Assembly (NCBI GenBank): GCA_024227565.1
Contig: JAAEUE010000124.1
Coordinates: 1-51,626 of the forward strand
Direction of reading: 5' to 3'
DNA: 51,626 nucleotides
DNA from: Alphaproteobacteria bacterium
GTDB taxonomy: Bacteria; Pseudomonadota; Alphaproteobacteria; Rhizobiales; CAJQND01
A model generated the notes under the pieces. The model ran no database searches. It worked only from the letters and a program-made list of their open reading frames with translations, and was not told where the DNA came from. Shown one piece after another: positions 35,491 to 43,628 of this stretch; position 1 is the stretch's first letter, and each line of letters opens with the position of its first letter. The translations under genes were made by a program, and so were the position numbers.

Positions 35491-36770
35491 GCGGCAGTAC
35501 AGCAAAATTGGTTTCCTCACCAATTGAATATCTTCACCGAGCGATGGCATCTCCAGAGCCGGAATACGCCGAGGCTATTGACGTTAATCCAAACGTTCTT
35601 CCCGTGCGCCGCACCAGAGCCGACGAACTGGCAGGGCAGGTGGAACGGCTCTTGTCGCGCATGCGCATTGCAGTGATTTATGGCGGTGACAAAACCGAAG
35701 ACGGTGCGGTGATCTATCAAAGTCACAATCCCCGGTCTTGGAAAAGCTATCAAACCGTTGCAGAGGACATTGCAGCAAGTCTGCGCCGCATGGGCTGCCG
35801 CTATGTTACCCTGATGGCCGATGACATGCGTCTGGCGCAACGGCTGCAGGATGAAGGCATCCATTTCGCCTGGTTGAACACTGGCGGTGTACAGGGCTTT
35901 TGTTCTGTGTCTCATGCGCCGGCAATTCTGGAAATGCTGGGTGTGCCCTATCTCGGTCATGATCCGCTCATGGCTGGAATTCTGGATAGCAAGCACACGT
36001 TTAAGCGTCAGCTTATGGGTCTTGGGATTCCAACCGCCGAGTTCATGACCTGGCATGGTGCATCCGGCCCGTTGAACCCGAGCACAAATCCGGAGTTCCA
36101 AAAAATTTTTGGAAACTACAAAGGCCCCTTCATCGTGAAGCCGGTCTCTGGCCGTGCCTCGCTCAATGTCGAATTTGTCGGCGACACCTACGGTCTGGCT
36201 CCAGTTGCACAAGAAATTTTTGACCTGACCCAGAACCACGTGCTCATCGAGAGATACTTGGGCGGCCGAGAGTATTGTGTTGCCGCTTGTGGTCCGACCG
36301 TTGCCCATGACGGACAGTTGGACAAACTTGACGGCCCATTCACCTTCGCCGCCGTTGAGCGGGTGCTTCAGGACGATGAACGCATTTTCACCTCAATGGA
36401 TAAACGCCCCATCACAGGCAAGCGAGTACGGGCGTTGGTTCCAGCAACAGACGCACAAGTGATCAATCAGCTCAATGAGTTAGGCCGCCGTGTATTCACG
36501 GAGCTCAACATGGAGACGTTGGTGCGTTTGGACGTTCGGGCGGATGAAGAGGGACGTCTGTTTGTCCTGGAAACAAACCCGAAACCCGATCTTAAAGCCC
36601 CCACCGAAGATGGCGTAACAAGCCTGATCGCGGAAGGCCTGGCAGAGTGCGGAATGAGCTACGACGATCTGATTTTGTCTCTAATTGCAGACCGAGTTGA
36701 TCTCTTGTTGCGTCAGCGCCGTGGAAGTGCGGGTCATCTCGTTGAGCTTTTAACCATTTGTGAAGCTTGA
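35487..36770 (+). CDS. ATP-grasp ligase, D-Ala-D-Ala ligase-like
   Basis: A 427-residue ATP-grasp enzyme. The N-terminal part (AVIYGGDKTEDGAVIYQSHN) resembles the Ddl substrate domain; the ATP-grasp core has GPFIVKPVSGRASLNVEF (nucleotide lysine), LIERYLGGREYCVAACG and LVRLDVRADEEGRLFVLETN then PKPDLKAPTEDG, with Glu and Asn as Mg ligands, then AECGMSYDDLI as in Ddl. The extra about 60 N-terminal residues and the different final loop argue against true cell-wall Ddl; ATP-dependent joining of a carboxylate to an amine, as in dipeptide ligases, is more likely. It is followed 47 bp later by the MFS-sensor fusion. Confidence 0.8.
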   Translation: MSGSTAKLVSSPIEYLHRAMASPEPEYAEAIDVNPNVLPVRRTRADELAGQVERLLSRMRIAVIYGGDKTEDGAVIYQSHNPRSWKSYQTVAEDIAASLRRMGCRYVTLMADDMRLAQRLQDEGIHFAWLNTGGVQGFCSVSHAPAILEMLGVPYLGHDPLMAGILDSKHTFKRQLMGLGIPTAEFMTWHGASGPLNPSTNPEFQKIFGNYKGPFIVKPVSGRASLNVEFVGDTYGLAPVAQEIFDLTQNHVLIERYLGGREYCVAACGPTVAHDGQLDKLDGPFTFAAVERVLQDDERIFTSMDKRPITGKRVRALVPATDAQVINQLNELGRRVFTELNMETLVRLDVRADEEGRLFVLETNPKPDLKAPTEDGVTSLIAEGLAECGMSYDDLILSLIADRVDLLLRQRRGSAGHLVELLTICEA

Positions 36771-36817
36771 GACCCTAGCTTTTAGGCGTACCAAGTTTGT
36801 TGGTGGTGGGTGCACGG

Positions 36818-39349
36818 ATGGTAACAAGCAAATACCCGTTGGGGAGGCGCATTAGTGATGCTGCGACAATGTTCGTGGTGTTGCTCGTGTCTTTGCTGTT
36901 GCTCGTCTACGTTGCCTACGGTGAGGCTAAGCTCACCTATGAACGGTTCCAGGGCGATAAGCTCTCCGGTCAAGTTCATGTTCTCCAAAAAGCCATGCAG
37001 GCCCCGCTCCTATCGGGCCTTGAGCTGCGCCAGTTTGTGGGTTTCAACACGCTCGCTGAACCTGCTCTCAAGTCTGACAAGGCGATAGGGACCCTGGTCG
37101 TCTACAACGACGCTGGCAACGTTGTGTTCAAAGCTGGCGATCCTGCGGTGCTCGCAAAACTGCCCGCACCTCACGAATATACCCGTAAAGATGGCCGCAG
37201 TCGTGCAAACGACGGCATTCGCAGCACGACCATCATTGGCAACAGCGCCAAGAACAAAGATTACGAGCTTCTGAGCGCTAACGGCCACTATCGGATTATC
37301 GTGCCGCTGAGCAATAAGTTTGAAGATGTTGGCGCCTTGGCGATCAGCATGGCCGAGACGGTCGTAACCGACCGGGTGGATCTCTATTTCCAACGGTTGT
37401 TCTATGCGGCGCCTGTTGCAGCGTTCATATACGCCTTGTTCATTGGTTTGCTCGGGCCGCGAAGGTGGCACACCCGGGTCCCCTGGGCGCAACTTGCCTT
37501 CGGCATTGTGTTCATTGTTTCCTCAGCCGGCGTCATTGCCACGCTGATTACACTTTATTCTGACGGCGCACAGGCCAAGTCTCGCGCTCTGGCCGGCTCG
37601 CTTGGCCAACGGCTAAGTGATGTTGTCGCGTTCAACATCAGTATTGATGAGATCCAAGGATTGGACCGGACGTTTGGTGAGTATCTGAAACTTAACCCAG
37701 ATATTAGCGCAGCGTCGCTGACCGTCGATAACCGCATCGTCATCCACACCGACCGGAACAAGATCGGTCAGCAGTGGATGAAGTCCGAAAGCCATTATGA
37801 GTATGTTGTCGATCTGACACCGGAGAACAGCAGGCGTGCCGTAAGGGTTGCCGTTGAGCTGCCGAGCAATGTGGTCACCGGACAAATCACCCGCAGTGTG
37901 AAAAACTTTGCAGCGCTGTTCATTGCGTCGGCCTTCCTGGCAAGCCTCTTCTTCCAGCTTGGCGGTGCCGTGCGCCGGCCAATGGATGGAATGCCGAACG
38001 AAGAGGCCGACAGCAGCGGCGGTGCCATCCGCGATGGTCCAAATGAGTGGATGCTCAATTATGTGCGGCCGGTGTTCTTCCTGGGCGTACTGTTGGAACA
38101 CCTGACCTATGCGTTCCTGCCTCAATTTGTGCAGGGCGCTGTGCTGGACGCTGGCGTTTCCGCAGGCTTTGCGTCTGCGCCGTTCGTTGGTTTCTATCTA
38201 TTTTTTGCTCTCACGTTGGTGCCTGCAGGCTATGCAGCCCAGCGCATTGGGCCAAAGCCTCTCATGTATATTGGCCTGCTGCTTGCCGGTTCTGGTCTGG
38301 CGGTGCTTGCCTTCTACCCTGATTTCTGGACCATCATGGCGGCCCGCTGCCTGTCGGGTGTCGGTCAGGGCCTGTTGTTCATCGGGGTTCAGTCATATTT
38401 GCTTGCTGTTGCGCCTCCTGGCAAGAAAACCCAGGCTGCGGCCATTATTGTCTACGGTTTCCAAGGTGGCATGATTTCCGGCATGGCCGTTGGGTCGCTG
38501 CTGGTAGGCTACATGGGTACCACTGGTGTGTTCTTGTTGGCTGCTGCAATCGGTCTTGTTTCGGCCCTCTATGCTGTGGTGGCGGTTCCGACGATTTCTG
38601 AAGAGGTCGCATCGGAATCTTCATCGGCGCCTGCACGCGATCTGGTTCAAAGCCTCGGTCAAGCGGTGAGGAACATTGACTTCCTCAACACCATGGCCAC
38701 GATCGGAATTCCGGCGAAAGCGGTTCTGACCGGTGTGATTACCTTTGCGTTGCCGCTGCTGTTGGCGAAGAGCGGGTATCCGCAGGAAGATATTGGCCAG
38801 ATCATTATGCTCTATGCCATCTCGGTGGTGGCATCGAGCAAATTTGTTGCCGTGCATGTAGACCGCAACGGTGATGCGTTCTCGGTGTTGCTGACCGGCG
38901 CATTGGTGAGTGGCCTCGGGTTGGCTCTGATGGGCCTGAGCGGCACGTTCGATCCTGCGGTTGTGCCGGTTTATACCGAAACCGTCTTGCTCGTAGTTGG
39001 TGTTCTTCTGATCGGTGCTGCACACGGCTTTATCAACGCACCGGTTGTGACGTTCGTCGCCGAATCCCAGTTGGCGCAACAAATCGGCGCCAGCACCGCA
39101 ACTGCCACATACCGCTTCCTGGAGCGTGTAGGCCACGTTGCTGGGCCGGTCATTATTGGCCAACTGCTGATTTGGACGAATTTTTCCTGGTCCGCCATGG
39201 GTGTCGTTGGCTTTGTCATCGCCCTCCTGGCCGTGATCTTCGTAATTGGTGCTGACCTTCGGCCCAACACACGCAAACCACAATCGCAACCTTCAACTCC
39301 TGAGGGCGCAGGCAACCCAATGCCGGTTGCCCCCCAACCTCAGCAATAA
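36818..39349 (+). CDS. MFS transporter fused to two periplasmic sensor-like modules
   Basis: About 843 residues. Order: membrane helix (about 15-35), extracytoplasmic domain of about 165 residues, helix (about 205-220), helix (about 235-255), second extracytoplasmic domain of about 110 residues, helix (about 370-388), then from about 410 a 12-helix major facilitator (six helices, linker with EEVASESSSAPARD, six helices). The extracytoplasmic parts (GTLVVYNDAGNVVFKAGDPA; LNPDISAASLTVDNRIVIHT) look like Cache/CHASE-type ligand sensors, normally found in chemoreceptors and kinases, not transporters. ATG at 36818 is preferred over an upstream TTG. Next to an ATP-grasp ligase, export or uptake of that enzyme's product is an attractive inference. 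Confidence 0.82.
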   Translation: MVTSKYPLGRRISDAATMFVVLLVSLLLLVYVAYGEAKLTYERFQGDKLSGQVHVLQKAMQAPLLSGLELRQFVGFNTLAEPALKSDKAIGTLVVYNDAGNVVFKAGDPAVLAKLPAPHEYTRKDGRSRANDGIRSTTIIGNSAKNKDYELLSANGHYRIIVPLSNKFEDVGALAISMAETVVTDRVDLYFQRLFYAAPVAAFIYALFIGLLGPRRWHTRVPWAQLAFGIVFIVSSAGVIATLITLYSDGAQAKSRALAGSLGQRLSDVVAFNISIDEIQGLDRTFGEYLKLNPDISAASLTVDNRIVIHTDRNKIGQQWMKSESHYEYVVDLTPENSRRAVRVAVELPSNVVTGQITRSVKNFAALFIASAFLASLFFQLGGAVRRPMDGMPNEEADSSGGAIRDGPNEWMLNYVRPVFFLGVLLEHLTYAFLPQFVQGAVLDAGVSAGFASAPFVGFYLFFALTLVPAGYAAQRIGPKPLMYIGLLLAGSGLAVLAFYPDFWTIMAARCLSGVGQGLLFIGVQSYLLAVAPPGKKTQAAAIIVYGFQGGMISGMAVGSLLVGYMGTTGVFLLAAAIGLVSALYAVVAVPTISEEVASESSSAPARDLVQSLGQAVRNIDFLNTMATIGIPAKAVLTGVITFALPLLLAKSGYPQEDIGQIIMLYAISVVASSKFVAVHVDRNGDAFSVLLTGALVSGLGLALMGLSGTFDPAVVPVYTETVLLVVGVLLIGAAHGFINAPVVTFVAESQLAQQIGASTATATYRFLERVGHVAGPVIIGQLLIWTNFSWSAMGVVGFVIALLAVIFVIGADLRPNTRKPQSQPSTPEGAGNPMPVAPQPQQ

Positions 39350-39414
39350 CACGAGAAGCTCTGATGAAAGAGACGGAAACCAACCCAACCAACGACCTTA
39401 ATGAGGTAATAGAA

Positions 39415-40695
39415 ATGTTTAGACCTGACATATGTCGAAGGGCCCTGAGATGGCTCGAGAAACGAGGAGGAAGGCTCGTCAGCGTTATGGCTGTCGCCAG
39501 CGTCCTCGGATTTGGAATTATGGCGCCCTCAGCGTCGGCAATGGCTGCGGGCTTCGGCGCATTCGTCGAAGATGACGCTCCCTATGCAAACTGGTTCCGC
39601 TTCAAGGAGAGTGTCTTGAAGCATTGGTCGATCATCGGCTCTTACTCACATCCTGATAAAGTTCTGATCAAGATGCGCAGCTCTGATGGCACCGGTGGTG
39701 TCATTGACGATGCGAAGTGGAAGCTCATGGTCATCTATCCACGCCCGTCTTCGGCGTACGATGTGGCGATCAGTAAGATCCTCAAGCTGTTTGCCGAGCG
39801 CAATATCAAGGCTGAGATCACTGTGGTGAACTTTCGCCGTAATGATGAGAATGGCCGCAAAGCCCTCGATTTGGCTGAAAGCCAAAACGTTGATCTGATT
39901 TATTCCATGGGCTCGCAGTCGACCGCGTGGCTCTGGAAAAATTACAAGGACGGCAAAATCCCGGTGGTTTCCGTAACCTCCAAGGATCCTGTGGTTCTGG
40001 GTCAGACACCAAGCTACGAGATCGGTACAGGCACAAACTTCGCCTTTACGTCTCTGAACATGCCGGTCCAAGCCCAAATGGCGTACATTCACGAACTTCG
40101 TCCAAGCCTGAAAAACCTGGCGATTCTCGTGGACTCAAACAATGTGAGTGCCATGCAGACTCAGTTCCGGCCGATGGTCGCCACCGCCGTTGAAAAAGGC
40201 GTGAAGGTGATGAACCTGGAAGTTCAGAAAACTGAAAATGCACGCTCAGAGCTCGCCACCATGGTGCGCGGCGCCGTTGCTAAAATGCGTGAGAACGATC
40301 CCAATCTCAACCACTCCCTGTTCTGGATCACCGGCAGCACCTCGGTGTTCCGCGAAATCCAGACCATCAACGCAAATGCAGACCGGGTTCCGGTCTTAAG
40401 CGTTGTGCCGGAAGTGGTTCAGGAAGGCGATGCCAGCGCGACCATGTCGATCGGCATCAGTTTTGAAAGCAACGCCCACTTGGCCGCGCTCTACGGCATC
40501 AAGGTGCTTCGGGGCAAGGCTCAGGTTGGCGATCTGAAGGTGGGCGTTGTCTCGCCTCCGGATATTGCAATCAACTTCCGCAAGGTACGTGAGATTGGTC
40601 TGAAGATGCCGTTCAGCTTCGTTGAAGGCGCGAACTTCATCTACGACTATGACGGACAGAGTGTGCGCGCAGGTGGAAAGCGCACGCTCAACTAG
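39415..40695 (+). CDS. ABC-type substrate-binding protein without permease or ATPase
   Basis: About 426 residues. The ATG at 39415 has GAGGT seven bases upstream and gives a signal peptide (to about residue 44); an ATG at 39364 is the alternative. The mature protein matches the ABC_sub_bind family (YDVAISKILKLFAERNIKAE, DLIYSMGSQSTAWLW, PVVSVTSKDPVVLGQ, FTSLNMPVQAQMAYIHELRP, GISFESNAHLAALYGIKVL), often called tryptophan/tyrosine-type binding proteins. No permease or ATPase gene is near, so it more likely presents a ligand to a sensor, such as the MFS-sensor fusion before it or a chemoreceptor, than to an ABC importer. A strong hairpin follows the gene. Confidence 0.82.
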   Translation: MFRPDICRRALRWLEKRGGRLVSVMAVASVLGFGIMAPSASAMAAGFGAFVEDDAPYANWFRFKESVLKHWSIIGSYSHPDKVLIKMRSSDGTGGVIDDAKWKLMVIYPRPSSAYDVAISKILKLFAERNIKAEITVVNFRRNDENGRKALDLAESQNVDLIYSMGSQSTAWLWKNYKDGKIPVVSVTSKDPVVLGQTPSYEIGTGTNFAFTSLNMPVQAQMAYIHELRPSLKNLAILVDSNNVSAMQTQFRPMVATAVEKGVKVMNLEVQKTENARSELATMVRGAVAKMRENDPNLNHSLFWITGSTSVFREIQTINANADRVPVLSVVPEVVQEGDASATMSIGISFESNAHLAALYGIKVLRGKAQVGDLKVGVVSPPDIAINFRKVREIGLKMPFSFVEGANFIYDYDGQSVRAGGKRTLN

Positions 40696-40737
40696 ACTTA
40701 ACTTGTTGAGAACGTTGGTTGGTTGAACTTGTGGTGC

Positions 40738-40762
40738 GTGGGAGCACATAGCGTGCTCCCAC
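40738..40762 (+). terminator. 10-bp hairpin after the binding-protein gene
   Basis: GTGGGAGCAC (40738-40747) and GTGCTCCCAC (40753-40762) pair perfectly with a 5-base loop, 43 bases after the stop of the binding-protein gene. No T-run follows. It may terminate, or only attenuate, transcription into the GGDEF-EAL gene 70 bases on. Confidence 0.55.
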
Positions 40763-40797
40763 CGCCCAAGAGCCAGAAACACAGAATACAGTAGGGG

Positions 40798-40824
40798 AAT
40801 TTCCTCGGGTCTAAAGAGGAAATT
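40798..40824 (+). promoter_or_regulatory. Hairpin that can hide the ribosome binding site of the GGDEF-EAL gene
   Basis: AATTTCCTC (40798-40806) pairs perfectly with GAGGAAATT (40816-40824) around a 9-base loop. The right arm contains the GAGGA Shine-Dalgarno of the gene starting at 40833. The RNA could therefore switch the site off, for example by temperature or by binding of a protein or small molecule. Translational control is inferred from the pairing only. Confidence 0.5.
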
Positions 40825-40832
40825 GGCAACTG

Positions 40833-43559
40833 ATGCAAGAGACATCGAACGTAGCAGTAGTGAACGAGGAAGCCGGCTCCCAGGCAGGTCCGGACAGTCC
40901 ACGTGACGAAGCTCTGGGCTATGCTGACAAAGCCAGCCTGCAGTCGACCCTCATGGAGCTGATCCTGAACGAGGGAACGTCTGGCGATTGCTTCGATAAA
41001 GCGTTGGAGCAAATTAGGTACTCGTTTGATGCAGAAGGTTGCGCGGTGGTGCCGGTGAACCAAGCCGGTGAAACGTGCATCCAGGAGCTGCGCTACGCAA
41101 TGCCCGGCGCATCAGACCCCGCGGTAATCAACTTCTTCAGCAATGTTGATTCCAAACACGCTTACGCGCATTTCAGATTACAGGAAAGCATGATGCCCGG
41201 CGACGAGAGCGCGCTTTCCGGTGACTATTGGTGTGAAGAATTGAGGGATGTGCAAACCGACAAAGTGCACGGTTACATCTACCTGCTGTTCTTTAAAACC
41301 TGCGAATTTGAGTCCAAGGACAAGCTGGTGTTTTTCAGCATCAATCCTTTAGTTTGCCTGTTTTTGCAAAGCCTGGAGCGGATTAAAGCGCTCCCAACCT
41401 TGAACATTGAAGGGCTTCCGACGCAGCACGAAGACAGTCAGTTTGCTTCGCTCGCCGAGACCATCCCCGGCGTTGTTTATCAGCGCCGCGTCCGGCCAGA
41501 TGGCGACATCCGCTATGAGTATATCAGTCAGTCAGCTCAAGATTTGTTCGGGGTATCGGCGCAAGAGATTTTGACCAATCCGAAGGCTCTGTTCAACGTC
41601 TTTGCACCGGAATATCGCGACACCTTCCGCCGGCGCCTGATCGATGCGTCCAAAACCCTGGAAACCTGGGACGTTGAAGCTTCGATTGTGACCACTGAAG
41701 GCGAAAAGAAGTACACCCACGCGATCGCCCATCCCGAGGCACAGCCTGATGGCAGTGTTCTGTGGACCGGTGTTATTCTGGATGCCACGCGCATCAAGCA
41801 AGCCGAGACAGAAGCGGCCGAAACCGAAGCGCGCACGCGTTCGGCAATCGTTGAATCTCTTTCTCAGGGTCTGCTCATGTATGATGCAGATGACAAGCTG
41901 ATCCTGAGCAACAGCCACTTTATTGCGCTCTATCCCGACATCGCCGAAACGGCCGTGGTCGGTGCCAGCTACGCCGACATCGTCAAGGCAGAACTGTGTT
42001 GCGGCGCCGACTCAGCCCTTAGCACCCGCTCACTTCAGGGCAGGATCGACGAACGGCTTGATCACCATAACTCCACAACCCACTCGGTTATCGAGCGCCA
42101 GCTTTCCGATGACTGCTGGGTTCAGATAAACGAACACCGCGCGCCCGAAGGCGGCACCGTGGTGCTGTACACCGATGTCACCGAGATCAAAAAGCGTGAA
42201 GCCCGGATCCACCACATGGCCTTGCACGATGGCCTGACCGGCTTGCCCAACCGGGTCTTGTTCCGCACACGGGTAGAGCAGGCCCTGGCCCAGGCGCGCC
42301 GCTATGGCACCAACATCGCGGTTATTTGCCTGGATCTTGATCACTTCAAGAATGTGAACGACACGCTGGGTCACCCGGCCGGCGACATGCTGCTTCGCAC
42401 AGTCTCTGACCGCTTGAAGATTGAGCTGCGCGAGATCGATACGATTGCCCGTCTGGGCGGCGATGAGTTTGCCATTGTCCTTGCCGACTTTGAAGACATC
42501 GACATCATTCACAACATTGCACGGCGCGTATTGTCGTCGCTGTCCAAGCCCATCGACATGGACGGCCAGGAAGCCATCGTTGGCGCCAGCCTGGGCATTG
42601 CCCTGTCGTCCGGTGACTGCGATGAGCCTGACCGCCTGCTCAAGAACGCCGACCTGGCGCTCTACCGGGCGAAGGAAGATGGCCGGAACACTTACCGCTT
42701 CTTTGCCCGCGAAATGGACGAACTTGCATTGGCACGCCGGCAGATCGAAATCGACCTGCGCCAGGCTCTGGGCAAGAGCCAGTTGCAGCTTTACTTCCAG
42801 CCGCTGATCAACATGTCGGTTGGTGAAATCACCGGCTTTGAAGCCCTGATCCGTTGGAACCATCCTGAGCGCGGTTTGGTGTCTCCGGATGATTTCATAC
42901 AGATCGCTGAAGAGACCGGCTTGATTATGCCTGTAGGCGAATGGGTTCTGCGCAATGCTTGCGAAATCGCAGCAAGCTGGGCCAAACCGGTGAAGGTGGC
43001 GGTAAACCTGTCGCCGGCTCAGTTTAAGCAGCCGGGCTTGGTCAAGCTGGTGTCTGAAACCCTAGAAGCAACCGGCCTGCCGCCGGAGCGCCTGGAGCTC
43101 GAGATTACAGAAACGGTTCTGTTGAAGAACACCAATGAAACCATGGAAGTGCTCTATCGCCTGAAAGGTTTGGGCGTGCGGATCGCCATGGATGATTTCG
43201 GAACCGGATACTCCTCCCTTGGCAACCTGCGCAGCTTCCCCTTCGATAAGATCAAGATTGACCGCTCGTTTGTTTCCGATCTTGAAACCAACTCGGAAGC
43301 TGCCGCCATCGTGCGCGCGGTTGTTGGGCTGGGACGCAGCTTGGGCATCGACACCACTGCGGAAGGTGTGGAGACCAAGGATCAACTCACCTATCTGCGC
43401 ATCGAAGGGTGCTCGGAAGCACAAGGCTTCTACTACTCACGGCCACGGCCCCAGGATGAGATCCCGTGGTTGCTGGAACAAGATATCAAATCGCTGGCCG
43501 AGGGTGAAGGTGAAGTGTTGCAGGCCCAGGCCGATCTCGTGGTCTTGGACGAGGCCTGA
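40833..43559 (+). CDS. GAF/PAS-GGDEF-EAL c-di-GMP synthase/phosphodiesterase
   Basis: A 908-residue cytoplasmic signalling protein. Order: GAF-like domain (about 25-190), PAS (about 205-325, DGDIRYEYISQSAQDLFGVS), a second PAS-like segment (about 335-450), GGDEF (about 460-615) and EAL (about 630-890). GGDEF is intact (RLGGDEFAIVL) with the inhibitory RxxD (REID) exactly five residues before it, so the cyclase should be active and product-inhibited. The EAL metal and catalytic residues are all present (FEALIRW, VNLSP, LEITET, DDFGTGYSS, KIDRSF, AEGVET, QGFYYS). It follows the ligand-binding protein and is under a candidate RNA hairpin. Confidence 0.92.
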   Translation: MQETSNVAVVNEEAGSQAGPDSPRDEALGYADKASLQSTLMELILNEGTSGDCFDKALEQIRYSFDAEGCAVVPVNQAGETCIQELRYAMPGASDPAVINFFSNVDSKHAYAHFRLQESMMPGDESALSGDYWCEELRDVQTDKVHGYIYLLFFKTCEFESKDKLVFFSINPLVCLFLQSLERIKALPTLNIEGLPTQHEDSQFASLAETIPGVVYQRRVRPDGDIRYEYISQSAQDLFGVSAQEILTNPKALFNVFAPEYRDTFRRRLIDASKTLETWDVEASIVTTEGEKKYTHAIAHPEAQPDGSVLWTGVILDATRIKQAETEAAETEARTRSAIVESLSQGLLMYDADDKLILSNSHFIALYPDIAETAVVGASYADIVKAELCCGADSALSTRSLQGRIDERLDHHNSTTHSVIERQLSDDCWVQINEHRAPEGGTVVLYTDVTEIKKREARIHHMALHDGLTGLPNRVLFRTRVEQALAQARRYGTNIAVICLDLDHFKNVNDTLGHPAGDMLLRTVSDRLKIELREIDTIARLGGDEFAIVLADFEDIDIIHNIARRVLSSLSKPIDMDGQEAIVGASLGIALSSGDCDEPDRLLKNADLALYRAKEDGRNTYRFFAREMDELALARRQIEIDLRQALGKSQLQLYFQPLINMSVGEITGFEALIRWNHPERGLVSPDDFIQIAEETGLIMPVGEWVLRNACEIAASWAKPVKVAVNLSPAQFKQPGLVKLVSETLEATGLPPERLELEITETVLLKNTNETMEVLYRLKGLGVRIAMDDFGTGYSSLGNLRSFPFDKIKIDRSFVSDLETNSEAAAIVRAVVGLGRSLGIDTTAEGVETKDQLTYLRIEGCSEAQGFYYSRPRPQDEIPWLLEQDIKSLAEGEGEVLQAQADLVVLDEA

Positions 43560-43577
43560 GGGCTCGCTGCCATGATA

Positions 43578-43613
43578 GGGCATCCAACCGGGTGCCCCTA
43601 AGCTTGCTTTTTT
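43578..43613 (+). terminator. Rho-independent terminator of the GGDEF-EAL gene
   Basis: GGGCATCC (43578-43585), loop AACC, GGGTGCCC (43590-43597) form an 8-bp stem (one G-T pair), followed 10 bases later by a run of six Ts at 43608-43613. It lies between the convergent 3' ends of the two EAL genes and stops plus-strand transcription. Confidence 0.7.
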
Positions 43614-43628
43614 CCGAAGAGATGTTGT

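Noticed and set aside
35487..36770. True cell-wall D-Ala-D-Ala ligase (ddl)
   Set aside because: The length, the N-terminal extension, the final catalytic loop and the absence of mur/fts neighbours differ from ddl.
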